In this document: one piece after another, positions 17,213-26,831 of the stretch
How the letters are laid out: every line of letters begins with the position of its first letter
Position numbering within the stretch: the stretch's first letter is position 1
Source of the DNA: Shewanella donghaensis
GTDB taxonomy: Bacteria > Pseudomonadota > Gammaproteobacteria > Enterobacterales > Shewanellaceae
Direction of reading: 5' to 3'
Assembly (NCBI RefSeq): GCF_007567505.1
Contig: NZ_CP041783.1
Span: forward strand, 620,001-684,000
DNA length: 64,000 nt
Translations under genes and position numbers: made by a program
Notes under the pieces: model-generated
Seen by the model: the letters and a program-made list of their open reading frames with translations, nothing else
What the model was told of the DNA's origin: nothing
Databases searched by the model: none

Positions 17213-18253
17213 TTAGTTTGATTTTATTGCAGTTGACTCACGTTCAATTAACACTGGTGTGTACTTCAGTGATGCTTCAATGATAGGGATACAGTTATCT
17301 AACTTCTCACTGTAATTTGTCTCTACAGCAATATTCAGAGATAACTTGGCTGCATGGTGAGCCATAGTTTCAATAGGATATTGTAATGTCGTAAGTTTTG
17401 GTCTTGAAAATCGTGATAACAATACGTCATCACAGCCAATTACAGAAACATCTTTGGGCACTGAAAATCCATTATCTTCTAATGTGGATATAGCGCCAAT
17501 TGCCATCGCATCGTTATAAACAAAAACGGCACTAAAAGGTGTGTTGGCTGCAAGAAGTTGCTGAGTCGCAGCTTCTCCACCTTGGAGTGTTGGTTCTGCA
17601 TACACGACCAGTTTCTGATCAATATCCTGATTAGATTCTTGTAGTTGTTCGGTAAATCCTTTCAAACGTAAACTCGGATCTTCAATATCATAGTTACTTA
17701 AAATACAGGCAATATTTAAGTGCTTACTTTTAATTAGGCTTTTCGCCGCTATTTTTCCGCCTTCGATATTATCAAGCCAAATACAGCGATGCGCTATCTC
17801 TTCGATATAACGGTTTATCAATACGAAGTTAGGGTTATCTTTGAATAACTTAATAAGCGTTTCATTAGGTATTAACTTACTGTGAATAACAATCGACTCA
17901 CAACGTTGCTGTAATAATAATTTGATAGCTTCTAGTTCTGAATCAGCACTGAGTTGGCCTGTGCTGATTAATAATTGTGTGTTGTGCTGCCTTGCGACTT
18001 TATCAACGCTGTTAGCTAAAGCGGCAAAAAAGGGGTCTGCTACATCAGGGATCACTACGCCTATGGTGGATGATTTATTCGTTACTAGCGATCGTGCATT
18101 TATATTTGGGCGATAACCCATGGTTTCAATTAAGTCTACAATACGCGCACGAGTTTCTGGGCCCACTTTAGGACCATTATTGACGACTCTGGATACTGTT
18201 GCCACAGATACGTTAGCGGCTTTAGCAATATCTTTGATAGTTGCGTTAGACAA
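17213..18253 (-). CDS. LacI/GalR family transcriptional regulator
   Basis: The 346-residue product starts with the classic LacI helix-turn-helix and hinge (TIKDIAKAANVSVATVSRVV, then MGYRPNINARSL), followed by a periplasmic-binding-protein-like effector domain (IGVVIPDVADPFFAALANSV to DDVLLSRFSRPKLTTLQYPI). It is divergent from galT-galK. A perfect 20-base palindrome lies in the 198-base gap between them, so it most likely represses galTK and perhaps itself, with galactose or a derivative as likely inducer. Confidence 0.92.
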   Translation of the reverse strand: MSNATIKDIAKAANVSVATVSRVVNNGPKVGPETRARIVDLIETMGYRPNINARSLVTNKSSTIGVVIPDVADPFFAALANSVDKVARQHNTQLLISTGQLSADSELEAIKLLLQQRCESIVIHSKLIPNETLIKLFKDNPNFVLINRYIEEIAHRCIWLDNIEGGKIAAKSLIKSKHLNIACILSNYDIEDPSLRLKGFTEQLQESNQDIDQKLVVYAEPTLQGGEAATQQLLAANTPFSAVFVYNDAMAIGAISTLEDNGFSVPKDVSVIGCDDVLLSRFSRPKLTTLQYPIETMAHHAAKLSLNIAVETNYSEKLDNCIPIIEASLKYTPVLIERESTAIKSN

Positions 18254-18359
18254 TGAAACCTCTGGAACTTATAAAAGTTTGGCTAAATTACTACTAAGAG
18301 CACAGGTTTACAATTGTTTAATGGCATTTTTAAAGTTTAAAAAAAGCTATTGCCATAAA

Positions 18360-18379
18360 AAGGGTAAACGTTTACCCTT
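18360..18379. promoter_or_regulatory. LacI/GalR-type operator, perfect palindrome
   Basis: AAGGGTAAACGTTTACCCTT is a perfect 20-base palindrome with the GTAAACGTTTAC core typical of GalR/LacI family sites. It lies 106 bases upstream of the LacI start and 72 bases upstream of galT, and is the obvious target of the adjacent regulator. Confidence 0.88.
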
Positions 18380-18384
18380 GTTTC

Positions 18385-18423
18385 AATTAGAACGAGTAAT
18401 TAGAACGAATAATTAGAGCAAGT
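18385..18423 (+). repeat. Three tandem 13-bp repeats upstream of galT
   Basis: AATTAGAACGAGT, AATTAGAACGAAT and AATTAGAGCAAGT follow each other without gaps between the operator and the galT ribosome binding site. The array sits in the promoter or 5' leader, where copy-number change would alter spacing. Confidence 0.7.
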
Positions 18424-18451
18424 CATTCGAACAAACAATCAGGATACCGAC

Positions 18452-19486
18452 ATGGAATTTGATCCGACTGAACATCCACATCGTCGATACAACCCACTTA
18501 TCAATGAATGGGTTTTAGTATCGCCCCATAGAGCTAAACGACCTTGGCAAGGTCAAGTTGAAAAGATCGATGAAACAGTGAAGCCAAGTTACGACGAAAG
18601 TTGTTTCTTATGTTCAGGTAATACTCGAATTAATGGTGAAGTTAACCCGGCTTACACAGATACATTTGTTTTCACCAACGATTTTGCGGCCTTAAAGCAA
18701 GACACGCCACAGTTTACACAAGATGATCCTTTATTCCGTGTTGCAACAGAACAAGGCGAAAGCCGCGTTATCTGTTTTTCACCTGATCACAGCAAAACGC
18801 TGCCACAATTATCAGTAGATGAAATTACTAAGGTTGTTCAGACCTGGCAGCAACAAACCCATGAACTGAGTCAGCAATATATTTGGGTACAAGTGTTTGA
18901 AAACAAGGGCGCGGTAATGGGTTGTTCAAACCCACATCCACATGGGCAAGTTTGGGCTCAAAACCAGTTACCAACATTGGTTCAAAAGAAGCAGGCGGCA
19001 TTAACTGAGTATTATCAAACTCAGCAATCAACTTTGCTAGAAGATTATGCTGCGCGAGAGTTCGATAATCAGCAGCGTGTCGTAGTCTCTAATGATGATT
19101 GGCTTGTTGTTGTGCCTTATTGGGCAGCATGGCCTTTTGAAACGTTATTACTGCCGCGATTTTTAATTCAAAGAATGACTGACCTTACAGCAGAACAGCA
19201 AGAATCACTCGCAGACATTTTGCAACAAATTACGATTCGTTATGACAATTTATTCAATTGTTCATTCCCATATTCTATGGGGTGGCATGGCGCACCTTTT
19301 GATGATGAAGCGCATCCTGAATGGACATTGCATGCCAGCTTCTTTCCACCGTTGTTGCGTTCTGCCACTGTGCGTAAATTTATGGTGGGTTACGAAATGA
19401 TGGCTGAAGCTCAGCGCGATTTAACCGCTGAACAAGCTGCTCATCGATTACGTGATGCAGCATCAATACATTATAAAAGTGTGTAA
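18452..19486 (+). CDS. galT: Galactose-1-phosphate uridylyltransferase
   Basis: GalT transfers UMP from UDP-glucose to galactose-1-phosphate in the Leloir pathway. At 344 residues it is close to the E. coli enzyme (348). The active-site nucleophile motif [10 protein letters not shown] is intact, as are the metal-site cysteines in CFLCSG and the N-terminal HPHRRYNPL. GalT is first in a two-gene operon with galK (54 bases apart) under the LacI-type operator. Here it would process galactose released from agar. galE is not in the window. Confidence 0.95.
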   Translation: MEFDPTEHPHRRYNPLINEWVLVSPHRAKRPWQGQVEKIDETVKPSYDESCFLCSGNTRINGEVNPAYTDTFVFTNDFAALKQDTPQFTQDDPLFRVATEQGESRVICFSPDHSKTLPQLSVDEITKVVQTWQQQTHELSQQYIWVQVFENKGAVMGCSNPHPHGQVWAQNQLPTLVQKKQAALTEYYQTQQSTLLEDYAAREFDNQQRVVVSNDDWLVVVPYWAAWPFETLLLPRFLIQRMTDLTAEQQESLADILQQITIRYDNLFNCSFPYSMGWHGAPFDDEAHPEWTLHASFFPPLLRSATVRKFMVGYEMMAEAQRDLTAEQAAHRLRDAASIHYKSV

Positions 19487-19540
19487 ATAGCTTTATAAGT
19501 TGTTATACGAATTTTTGTTAAAAATATAGATGGTTACCTC

Positions 19541-20701
19541 ATGACTCAAGCACTTATTACCCTGGTGAAACAAGCTTTTAAAAGCGAATTTGGCTTCGAA
19601 GCTAGTCACTTGATACAAGCTCCTGGACGCGTTAATTTAATTGGCGAGCATACTGACTATAACGATGGTTTTGTATTACCAAGCGCGATTAACTACGCCG
19701 CCGTTGTTGCCGCCAGTCCTCGTAAAGATAATGTTGTCCGTGTTGTGGCGGTTGATTATGACAATGCCATCGATGAATTTGAAATTAATACAGACATAGA
19801 ACACGCAGATCATGATTGGGCTAACTATATCCGCGGAGTGGTCAAGCATCTTAAGTTAAGAGGCTATCAGTTCTCAGGCGCAAATATTGCTGTTACAGGC
19901 AATGTGCCACAAGGTGCAGGTTTGAGTTCATCTGCAGCGCTTGAAGTCGTTATTGGTCAGACTTTCAAAGCACTATATGACTTATCAATAACCCAGCAAG
20001 AAATTGCCTTGAATGGTCAAGAAGCTGAAAATAAGTTTGTCGGTTGTCATTGCGGCATTATGGATCAACTTATCTCTGCTGAAGCGAAGAAAGACCATGC
20101 TTTATTAATTGATTGCCGTTCGTTAACAACAACGGCAGTATCCTTACCTGAAAATATGAGCATTCTTATTGTAAATTCAAATAAGAAACGTGGTTTAGTC
20201 GACAGTGAATACAATACTCGTCGTGAACAGTGTGAAGCCGCTGCTAAATTTTTTAAAGTACCAGCTCTACGTGATATTGATATTTCAACGTTTAATGATA
20301 AACAAGCGGGCCTTGATGCGATAACAGCTAAAAGAGCACGCCATGTTATTACAGAAAACCAACGTACCTTAGATGCTGCCAATGCAATGCATATCGGCGA
20401 TATCCATACGTTACAACGCTTGATGGCTGAATCTCATGCTTCTATGCGTGATGATTTTGAAATTACTGTGCCTGAAATAGATTATTTGGTGGATATCATC
20501 AAACAAGAAATTGGCGAGTTAGGTGGTGTGCGAATGACCGGTGGTGGCTTTGGTGGTTGTGTTGTCTCAATCGTACCTAATGAGTTAATTGATCAAGTTA
20601 TTGCCGCAGTTGAAGCTAAATATCAACAACAAACAAACTTACAAGCCTCGGTATTTGTATGTAGTGCAGAAGAAGGGGCTAAGCACATCAATGCTGCTTA
20701 G
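19541..20701 (+). CDS. galK: Galactokinase
   Basis: GalK phosphorylates D-galactose at C1 with ATP. The 386-residue protein has the three GHMP kinase signatures: [17 protein letters not shown] near the N-terminus, the ATP-binding [14 protein letters not shown], and the C-terminal [10 protein letters not shown]. The start ATG lies after GATGGTTACCTC with a weak ribosome binding site. It is second in the galTK operon, which ends at the terminator at 20834-20867. Confidence 0.95.
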   Translation: MTQALITLVKQAFKSEFGFEASHLIQAPGRVNLIGEHTDYNDGFVLPSAINYAAVVAASPRKDNVVRVVAVDYDNAIDEFEINTDIEHADHDWANYIRGVVKHLKLRGYQFSGANIAVTGNVPQGAGLSSSAALEVVIGQTFKALYDLSITQQEIALNGQEAENKFVGCHCGIMDQLISAEAKKDHALLIDCRSLTTTAVSLPENMSILIVNSNKKRGLVDSEYNTRREQCEAAAKFFKVPALRDIDISTFNDKQAGLDAITAKRARHVITENQRTLDAANAMHIGDIHTLQRLMAESHASMRDDFEITVPEIDYLVDIIKQEIGELGGVRMTGGGFGGCVVSIVPNELIDQVIAAVEAKYQQQTNLQASVFVCSAEEGAKHINAA

Positions 20702-20833
20702 TTTTCTAGTCTATTGTAATCGCTTTGTTTCAGATTCAAGTTGGTGTGATTGTGTTAGCTAGCGGTTTGAGTGATTAATTCATTCATATATGACTATTTA
20801 ATTAGTCAGCTTTAAAGATTTAGGTCGTCCTTT

Positions 20834-20867
20834 AACTCCTACATTCTTCCTGTGTAGGAGTTTTTTT
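20834..20867 (+). terminator. Rho-independent terminator of galTK
   Basis: AACTCCTACA / TGTAGGAGTT form a ten-base stem followed by seven T, 130 bases after the galK stop. It may also serve the convergent esterase gene. Confidence 0.85.
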
Positions 20868-20908
20868 ATTCAATTTTTAATTCCGATCTATATGTATATT
20901 ATATGAAC

Positions 20909-21739
20909 TCATTTGGTTATTAAGTTTTTCACTTTTTGCTTTTCTAACTGATCAAAAAACGTAAAAGTCTTAGCGACATGTTTATGCCAATAAGCCCATT
21001 CATGCCCACCGTCAAATGCCTCAAACTGATAAGTAATCTTAAGATCATCGAATTGCTTGGTTAATAGCTGGTTACTTTTAAACAGTGAATCATCTACTCC
21101 GCAATCAAAACGTAATGGTGGAATTTGGTGTTTGTTTACTGCAAACCAATAAGATAAGTCAGATTCATGTGTGAAAGCAGTTTGATATTGGTTGATATCA
21201 CCATCGATAAATTGCTGTAAATCATCTAAGGAGGTCACTGATGAATGAGCTGATATACCTGAAAACAAACGAGGGTACTTAGCACCTAAACGTAATGCGC
21301 CATATCCGCCCATCGATAGGCCGCTAATATAAATATGACTCTGTTCGTTTACATTGCTGATATTGTCTCTGACGGCATTAATGACATCATCGGTTATCCA
21401 TGCTTCAAAGTTACCTTGTTCCACATGAGGTAAGTAACCAGAACCGTCCCATAAGCCACCATCTGATGGCATGACCAATACAAAGTCACTCAGCCCTTCA
21501 GATTTGAGTTGGTCATACACTTTATGTGCGCCGCCAAGCTGCATCCATGCCCAATGAGAACCATAAACACCATGAAGTAAAATAATCATCGGCAAATTTG
21601 TTATATCGTCGTTATTATCACAATGATGATAAACGCTTATATCATGACGACCATTAAGGTGGCTTGAGTGCACGGTTAGCATTGTCACGTGTGCCGCAGT
21701 ATAGTCAGGACTTGAAACTTCAATTCTTTTTATGGCCAT
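20909..21739 (-). CDS. Alpha/beta-hydrolase esterase of the esterase D / tributyrin esterase type
   Basis: The 276-residue cytoplasmic protein has an oxyanion-loop HGVYGSHWAWM, the nucleophile elbow GLSMGG, an acid residue in the GVDD segment and the histidine in GGHEW. This is the arrangement of the family that includes S-formylglutathione hydrolase and tributyrin esterase. It lies 72 bases downstream of a zinc alcohol dehydrogenase on the same strand. Together they resemble a formaldehyde-detoxification pair, but removal of an acyl group from sugars is equally possible. The substrate is unknown. Confidence 0.8.
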   Translation of the reverse strand: MAIKRIEVSSPDYTAAHVTMLTVHSSHLNGRHDISVYHHCDNNDDITNLPMIILLHGVYGSHWAWMQLGGAHKVYDQLKSEGLSDFVLVMPSDGGLWDGSGYLPHVEQGNFEAWITDDVINAVRDNISNVNEQSHIYISGLSMGGYGALRLGAKYPRLFSGISAHSSVTSLDDLQQFIDGDINQYQTAFTHESDLSYWFAVNKHQIPPLRFDCGVDDSLFKSNQLLTKQFDDLKITYQFEAFDGGHEWAYWHKHVAKTFTFFDQLEKQKVKNLITK

Positions 21740-21793
21740 CAGACATCCTTGTAAATATTGTTCAGTTAAGGCGTTAGATAAATCATTTAATCT

Positions 21794-21835
21794 TTAAAAA
21801 CCACTACACCCTTAATCATTAAAAACCACTACACC
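21794..21835. repeat. 25-bp tandem duplication at the alcohol dehydrogenase 3' end
   Basis: TTAAAAACCACTACACC occurs at 21794-21810 and 21819-21835, a period of 25 bases. The right copy encodes the dehydrogenase C-terminus GVVVFND plus its stop. The left copy would encode GVVVFKD and a second stop, so the gene end has been duplicated in tandem. Confidence 0.8.
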
Positions 21836-22921
21836 TTTAGCAATACGTCCATTAAGTAAATCATCAAAACCATCCTTAATGTTTTCTATCGAATAGGTTT
21901 TAGTGACTAATTCTTCTAATTTCATCTGCCCACTGTCATACAAGCTGATTATTTTGGCGAAATCACGTTCAGGGTTACACATACCATATAATGGATTGAT
22001 ATAGATTTTGTCCCATTCAAATAACTCACAATCGAAGTCTATTCGTTGTTCGATACCACTTACTTGAATAGCGGTTCCTGCATTGCGTATTAATTTTAGT
22101 GGGGCAGAACCAAGTGCTGGGATCGCGGTGCATTCAAAAGCATAGTCGGCGCCAAGATTATTATTAATGATTAAAACATCGGTCATTACTTGGTCGAAGT
22201 CACTATCTTGTGGGGTAGACAAGACTTTATGTGTCGCGCCAAATTCACAAGCTTGCTCTAAGCGACCCTGGTTAATATCAATAGCGATGATTTTGCTTGC
22301 ACCTGATTGCTTTGCTGCTTGAATAACATTAAGTCCAACTCCGCCGCAGCCAATTACGCAAACAGTGCTACCTACATCAACCTTTGCTGCGTTTACCACC
22401 GATCCCCATCCTGTCATGACTCCGCAGCCGACGATAGAAGCGGCCTCGAAAGAGATGTCACTGTCTATTTTAACCACAGCCTTACTCTTTACCACGGTAT
22501 ATTCACTCATGGCACCTAAATGAAAAGAACGTTCAATAGGCTTATGATTATGCATGCTACTTTCAATATGTGCATGACCTGCTAAATCACATCCGCACAC
22601 AGGTGAGTTGTTATCGCATATATGAAGGTTACCCTGATTACATTGATAACACTCACCACAGGGTATCGCCCAGTTTAATATCACTTTGTCACCAATAGAG
22701 AGATGACTTATATCGCTTCCTACAGCATCAACGATCCCCGCAGCTTCATGACCCACAATAAATGTTTTATTCCAGTTCTGGATAGAGTCCCAATCTGTAT
22801 GGCATAACCCTGCAGCCTTTATTTTCACTCTGACTTCATCAGCTTTTGGTAGTCCAACCATGATTGTTTCAACAGAGTAGTCACCACGGCCATTTGATAT
22901 TAATGCTTTTGCTTGTTTCAT
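21812..22921 (-). CDS. Zinc-dependent alcohol dehydrogenase, class III-like
   Basis: This 369-residue medium-chain dehydrogenase has the catalytic zinc motif GLCHTDWD plus GHEAAG, the structural-zinc cysteines CGECYQCNQGNLHIC and the NAD-binding GCGGVGLNVIQAAK. The GVMTGWGSVVNAAKV segment resembles class III (glutathione-dependent formaldehyde) and aryl-alcohol dehydrogenases. It is first in a two-gene unit with an esterase and is divergent from an AraC regulator that may control it. A role in formaldehyde or sugar-alcohol oxidation is plausible; no P450 demethylase is in the window. Confidence 0.85.
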   Translation of the reverse strand: MKQAKALISNGRGDYSVETIMVGLPKADEVRVKIKAAGLCHTDWDSIQNWNKTFIVGHEAAGIVDAVGSDISHLSIGDKVILNWAIPCGECYQCNQGNLHICDNNSPVCGCDLAGHAHIESSMHNHKPIERSFHLGAMSEYTVVKSKAVVKIDSDISFEAASIVGCGVMTGWGSVVNAAKVDVGSTVCVIGCGGVGLNVIQAAKQSGASKIIAIDINQGRLEQACEFGATHKVLSTPQDSDFDQVMTDVLIINNNLGADYAFECTAIPALGSAPLKLIRNAGTAIQVSGIEQRIDFDCELFEWDKIYINPLYGMCNPERDFAKIISLYDSGQMKLEELVTKTYSIENIKDGFDDLLNGRIAKGVVVFND

Positions 22922-23354
22922 AAGGTTTTCAACAATTAGTTTTGGATATAAATTTGCTGATATTGAATCACTTTCTTAACACACTAACTGTTACGAGTAA
23001 GTTAGTAAGTGTCATATATTTGCTTTTTATGAATGAACTAATCGCTTTGTGATGATATTAACAATGATTGGCTATACCGGTTTTAAATCAGCATCTAAAA
23101 TTCATAAAAACACCTTATTTTAGTGGCTTAATTAATATTGAGTTAGAACAAGCTATTGACGATGCGATTTAAATTGTCAACAATGTTCCAGTTTGGTTTA
23201 TTAAAAATATTATATTTATGCACCATGCTCTACGTTCCATTCAATCTTTATTTTGAATATTCATTGATAATAATGCTGGTCATGAATGATTTTAACTACA
23301 TGTTCATAACTGCACATTCATAACTGCACGCTCATAAAAGGACTTAGCTGAACT
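22922..23354. promoter_or_regulatory. Divergent control region between alcohol dehydrogenase and AraC regulator
   Basis: The 433 bases hold no gene. Visible elements are a short inverted repeat ACTAACT / AGTTAGT (22983-23006), a variant operator ATTGTCAACAAT (23173-23184, identical to the variant at 33038), and a tandem repeat next to the AraC start (23303-23337). Confidence 0.5.
23303..23337 (+). repeat. Tandem 14-bp repeats just upstream of the AraC gene
   Basis: TTCATAACTGCACA (23303-23316) and TTCATAACTGCACG (23317-23330) are followed by a partial third unit CTCATAA. The array ends 17 bases before the start codon, so it lies in the leader or promoter, and could be an autoregulatory site or a slippage product. 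Confidence 0.7.
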
Positions 23355-24236
23355 ATGCGTCGCTCGACTCTTTCAACCAATGTTTATTGTGAGCCCATTG
23401 CTATTCAAGCTGGATATCAGTTCGAAGTTCATCAAGTGAGTTATCAGGCAGAAGATACCTATTCTTGTTTTACTCATTTTCATCAAGTTCATGAATTCAT
23501 CATTTTTGAAGATGTAGAAGGAACGTATTTTCACTCTCAAGGCCAAGCTGCTATTCAACCGCATGACGTTGTATTTACACCCGCGTTAGAAACCCATGAT
23601 TATGAGTTAACAGATCACGCAAAATCTTGGCATATCATTCAATTTTTACCGCAATTTTTAATCGACAACGAACTTCATCATGAAGAAGCCATGTTACGGC
23701 ATGGATTACATTTACGATTGAAAGCTAAAGAGTGGCAAGAGATTAAGCTTCAAGTGAGCTGGTTATTAGAAAGTTATGCAGAAGACCCACATAGTATTAA
23801 AAGTGCAACGCTACTGAAGTTAATTATCATTTGGTTAGTTGCACACGGAGAGCCCGTATCACATGATGCTAAAAAATCGCTAATTATCAGTCAGAATTAT
23901 CAGAGGTTAACGCCTATTTTAATTCTGTTCAGACAACAAGAATTAGTAGACTTAACTTTGGTAGAAGCCGCAGCGCTATGCCATATTTCCACTTCATATT
24001 TTTCACGGATGTTTAAACGAACTTTTAAATGTAATTACTCTCAATACCTTGTACAACACAAACTCTATAGCGGGGCCCGCATACTAGGGCAAACCAATAG
24101 AAGTGTCACTGAGATTAGTTACGATTTGAACTTTTCAAATCCTTCTCATTTTATCGCATTATTCAAAAAGCATTTTGGCATAACACCTAAACAATATAGA
24201 AGCCAAATGCAGCGCACTAAATTAACGGGGATATAA
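23355..24236 (+). CDS. AraC family transcriptional regulator
   Basis: The 293-residue protein has an N-terminal cupin-like sensing domain (FTHFHQVHEFIIFED) and a C-terminal double helix-turn-helix. The latter has LTLVEAAALCHISTSYFSRM, then SVTEISYDLNFSNPSHFIAL and the signature KKHFGITPKQYR. It is divergent from the alcohol dehydrogenase/esterase unit and upstream of the L-AHG operon on the same strand, so it could regulate either. The ligand is unknown, probably a sugar. Confidence 0.9.
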   Translation: MRRSTLSTNVYCEPIAIQAGYQFEVHQVSYQAEDTYSCFTHFHQVHEFIIFEDVEGTYFHSQGQAAIQPHDVVFTPALETHDYELTDHAKSWHIIQFLPQFLIDNELHHEEAMLRHGLHLRLKAKEWQEIKLQVSWLLESYAEDPHSIKSATLLKLIIIWLVAHGEPVSHDAKKSLIISQNYQRLTPILILFRQQELVDLTLVEAAALCHISTSYFSRMFKRTFKCNYSQYLVQHKLYSGARILGQTNRSVTEISYDLNFSNPSHFIALFKKHFGITPKQYRSQMQRTKLTGI

Positions 24237-24596
24237 AGTCTATTACACCCCATGCGCGAAAGATCGAATTTGTACACTCTTGACATTAAGCGTTTGTTTT
24301 TAACGTGGTTAATTCTTTATTGTTCATTATTTTAAAACTAAATTAAGGGTCAGCTTCTCCAGTTAACCACACATGTGAAGATTCATAACGTCCAAAATAC
24401 TGCTACACGTATCACTTACTTTTTATCTTAATTCAGTATAACTCTCTATTAAATGGTTCAAACCGACAGCGTTTGAATCACTTCTTAGCGGGTTATTAAA
24501 ACTGCTTGTTGGCAAGGGTAGGTAACCGCTGTCAATTCTGATGTTATTAATTCATCGAAAAGATGAATCAGTTCCCGAAATTCTCATAACATTCAC
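24237..24596. other. Intergenic region before the L-AHG operon promoter
   Basis: About 360 bases between the AraC gene and the L-AHG operon promoter hold no gene. No good terminator for the AraC gene is visible. The regulatory signals are at its right edge. Confidence 0.5.
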
Positions 24597-24634
24597 TTTA
24601 CATAACAAACCTCCCAGTGTAGATTGTTAACAAT
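24597..24634 (+). promoter_or_regulatory. Promoter and GTTAAC operator of the L-AHG operon
   Basis: TTTACA (24597-24602) and TAGATT (24620-24625) are spaced by 17 bases. The perfect palindrome ATTGTTAACAAT (24623-24634) overlaps the -10 element, so a bound protein would block RNA polymerase. The 13-mer TAGATTGTTAACA recurs at the GH50 and first TonB receptor promoters. Confidence 0.8.
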
Positions 24635-24667
24635 AAACTGTTTTTAGTATTTGTAATGGGTGATTTA

Positions 24668-25777
24668 ATGATAAAACAGACCAATAAGATTGAGTCGATA
24701 AAGGTTGAGTATTACCAAGTACCGCTAGCAGAAGTTTTGTCTGATGCAAAACATGGCGATCACACTCATTTTGAATTGATCTTAACCCGTATTAAAACGG
24801 CTGATGGTGTTGAAGGTGTTGGCTACACTTATACTGGTGGTAAAGGGGGCAGAGCCATTTATTCATTGCTTAACGATGAAATGAAACCCCTATTACTAGG
24901 TAAAGACGCAGCAGATATCATGGCGATTTGGGATGAAATGCAATGGCATTTTCACTATGTCGGCCGTGGTGGTTTATTGAGTTTCGCTATTTCAGCTGTT
25001 GATATCGCATTATGGGATATCAAATGCAAAAATTTAGACTTACCACTTTGGAAAGTTGCTGGTGGTCATAGTAATACTGTTAATTGTTATGCTGGTGGTA
25101 TCGATTTAAATTTTGACCAACCTAAACTGCTTAATAACATCCAAGGTTATTTAGATCGCGGCTTTGAAGCAGTAAAAATCAAGGTAGGTAAAGCCAACTA
25201 CAAAGAAGACGTAAAGCGCGTTGAAGCTGTTAGAGAGCTGATAGGTCAAGATCGTATTTTCATGGTTGATGCCAATTACTCAATGACGAAAGAGCAAGCA
25301 ATCAGATTCTCGAATGCTATTACTCATTGCGACATTAAATGGTTTGAAGAGCCGACCATTCCAGATGATTATCAAGGTTATGCCGACATTACCGATGCGA
25401 CTAGCATCCCACTTGCAATGGGCGAGAACTTACATACTATTCATGAGTTTACCTATGCAATTCAACAATCCAAATTAGGTTTTTTACAACCAGATGCTTC
25501 AAACATTGGCGGCATTACCGGATTTTTGATGGTGGCGCAGTTAGCTTATGCCAATAATTTACCTGTTTGCAGTCATGGTATGCATGAGTTGCACGTGAGT
25601 TTGTTAGCGTCTCAACCCCATTCTGGATATTTAGAAGTCCATTCATTCCCCATCGATGAATACACCACCACACCGCTAAGAATCGTTAACGGCAAAGCTG
25701 TTGCGCCGAATATTGCTGGTACCGGTGTTGTCTTTGACGATGCGTTATTAACACCCCATTTAAAAATGAGTTCATAA
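24668..25777 (+). CDS. 3,6-anhydro-L-galactonate cycloisomerase
   Basis: This enolase-superfamily enzyme (mandelate racemase type) opens the ring of 3,6-anhydro-L-galactonate to give 2-keto-3-deoxy-L-galactonate, the second step of L-AHG use. It strongly resembles the Vibrio sp. EJY3 enzyme from memory: LSDAKHGDHTHFELI, GYTYTGGKGG, MGENLHTIHEF and the VHSFPIDEYT ending. Metal ligands appear in MVDAN, WFEEP and MGEN, the base lysine in AVKIKVG and a catalytic histidine in SHGMHE. I chose the ATG at 24668 because GGTGA precedes it; the ATG at 24656 adds four residues but has no ribosome binding site. It is first of four operon genes. Confidence 0.92.
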   Translation: MIKQTNKIESIKVEYYQVPLAEVLSDAKHGDHTHFELILTRIKTADGVEGVGYTYTGGKGGRAIYSLLNDEMKPLLLGKDAADIMAIWDEMQWHFHYVGRGGLLSFAISAVDIALWDIKCKNLDLPLWKVAGGHSNTVNCYAGGIDLNFDQPKLLNNIQGYLDRGFEAVKIKVGKANYKEDVKRVEAVRELIGQDRIFMVDANYSMTKEQAIRFSNAITHCDIKWFEEPTIPDDYQGYADITDATSIPLAMGENLHTIHEFTYAIQQSKLGFLQPDASNIGGITGFLMVAQLAYANNLPVCSHGMHELHVSLLASQPHSGYLEVHSFPIDEYTTTPLRIVNGKAVAPNIAGTGVVFDDALLTPHLKMSS

Positions 25778-25787
25778 GGTAAATTAT

Positions 25788-26819
25788 ATGCAAGCTGCTC
25801 AATATATCGGTAACAAGTCATTTAAAATTATTGAGGCTTCACCAGTTGCTCCTGCAGACGATGAAGTTCGATTGAACGTAGGTTACGTGGGTATTTGTGG
25901 TACTGATATGCACATTTATCACGGCGTAATGGATCAACGTGTTAATCCGCCACATACCATTGGTCATGAAATTTCTGGCACCATCGCCGAGCTAGGCAAA
26001 AATGTCAGCGGCTACAGTGTTGGTGAACGTGTTGTTGTACGTCCTTTAGATTGGTGTGGCGATTGTCCTGCCTGTGATGCAGGCCATACGCATGTATGTC
26101 AGAATCTTAAGTTTATGGGGATTGATACTCCAGGCGCTTTTCAAAATTCATGGACGGTTAAATCGCGTACTTTGCACAAACTGCCAGCTAACGTCAGTTT
26201 GAAGCAAGGCGCGTTAATTGAACCATTGTCAGTGGCTTGTCATGATATTTCACGTTCACGTCTTAAAGCCGGTGAAAAAGCGGTTGTTATTGGTGGCGGC
26301 CCTATTGGTCAACTTGTAGCGTTAGTGGCTAAATCCGTCGGGGCTGAAGTGATCATTTCAGAGCCTAATGAAAGTCGCCGCAGCTTTTCAAATAAATTTG
26401 ATATCCCAACAGTTAACCCAATCGAGCAAGACTTAGCACAATACGTACAAGATTGGACAAATGGAAAGGGCGCAGATGTGGTATTTGAGGTTTCTGGTGT
26501 ACAACCTGCTGTCGATTCAATGGTTCAAGTAGCGGCTGTTAGAGGCCGTATTTGCATGGTGGCGATTCATGCTCAAAAACCACAAGTTGATTTGTTCCAA
26601 TTCTTCTGGAAAGAACTTGAGCTGCTAGGCGCACGAGTATACGAACATGCTGATTTTGATATGGCGATTGAACTTGTTGCTGCTGGTAAGATCGATTTAG
26701 AACCTTTCATTACATCTATCAGCGACTTAGAGAATATTAGTAATGCTTTTGCTAGTATGGATAATAATCCAATTGGTATGAAAGCACTGGTTTCATGCGA
26801 AGAAAAACTAAACGGTTAA
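25788..26819 (+). CDS. Zinc-dependent dehydrogenase, probable 2-keto-3-deoxy-L-galactonate 5-dehydrogenase
   Basis: This 343-residue medium-chain dehydrogenase has the catalytic zinc motif GICGTDMHIYHG plus GHEISG, four structural-zinc cysteines in CGDCPACDAGHTHVC and the NAD-binding GGGPIGQLVALVAK. It lies 10 bases after the cycloisomerase and 12 before an SDR gene. In the known L-AHG pathway the cycloisomerase product is oxidised at C5 to 2,5-diketo-3-deoxygalactonate. Gene order makes this enzyme the best candidate for that step. Enzyme class is certain; the substrate is inferred from context. Confidence 0.85.
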   Translation: MQAAQYIGNKSFKIIEASPVAPADDEVRLNVGYVGICGTDMHIYHGVMDQRVNPPHTIGHEISGTIAELGKNVSGYSVGERVVVRPLDWCGDCPACDAGHTHVCQNLKFMGIDTPGAFQNSWTVKSRTLHKLPANVSLKQGALIEPLSVACHDISRSRLKAGEKAVVIGGGPIGQLVALVAKSVGAEVIISEPNESRRSFSNKFDIPTVNPIEQDLAQYVQDWTNGKGADVVFEVSGVQPAVDSMVQVAAVRGRICMVAIHAQKPQVDLFQFFWKELELLGARVYEHADFDMAIELVAAGKIDLEPFITSISDLENISNAFASMDNNPIGMKALVSCEEKLNG

Positions 26820-26831
26820 TAAGGTAACAAA

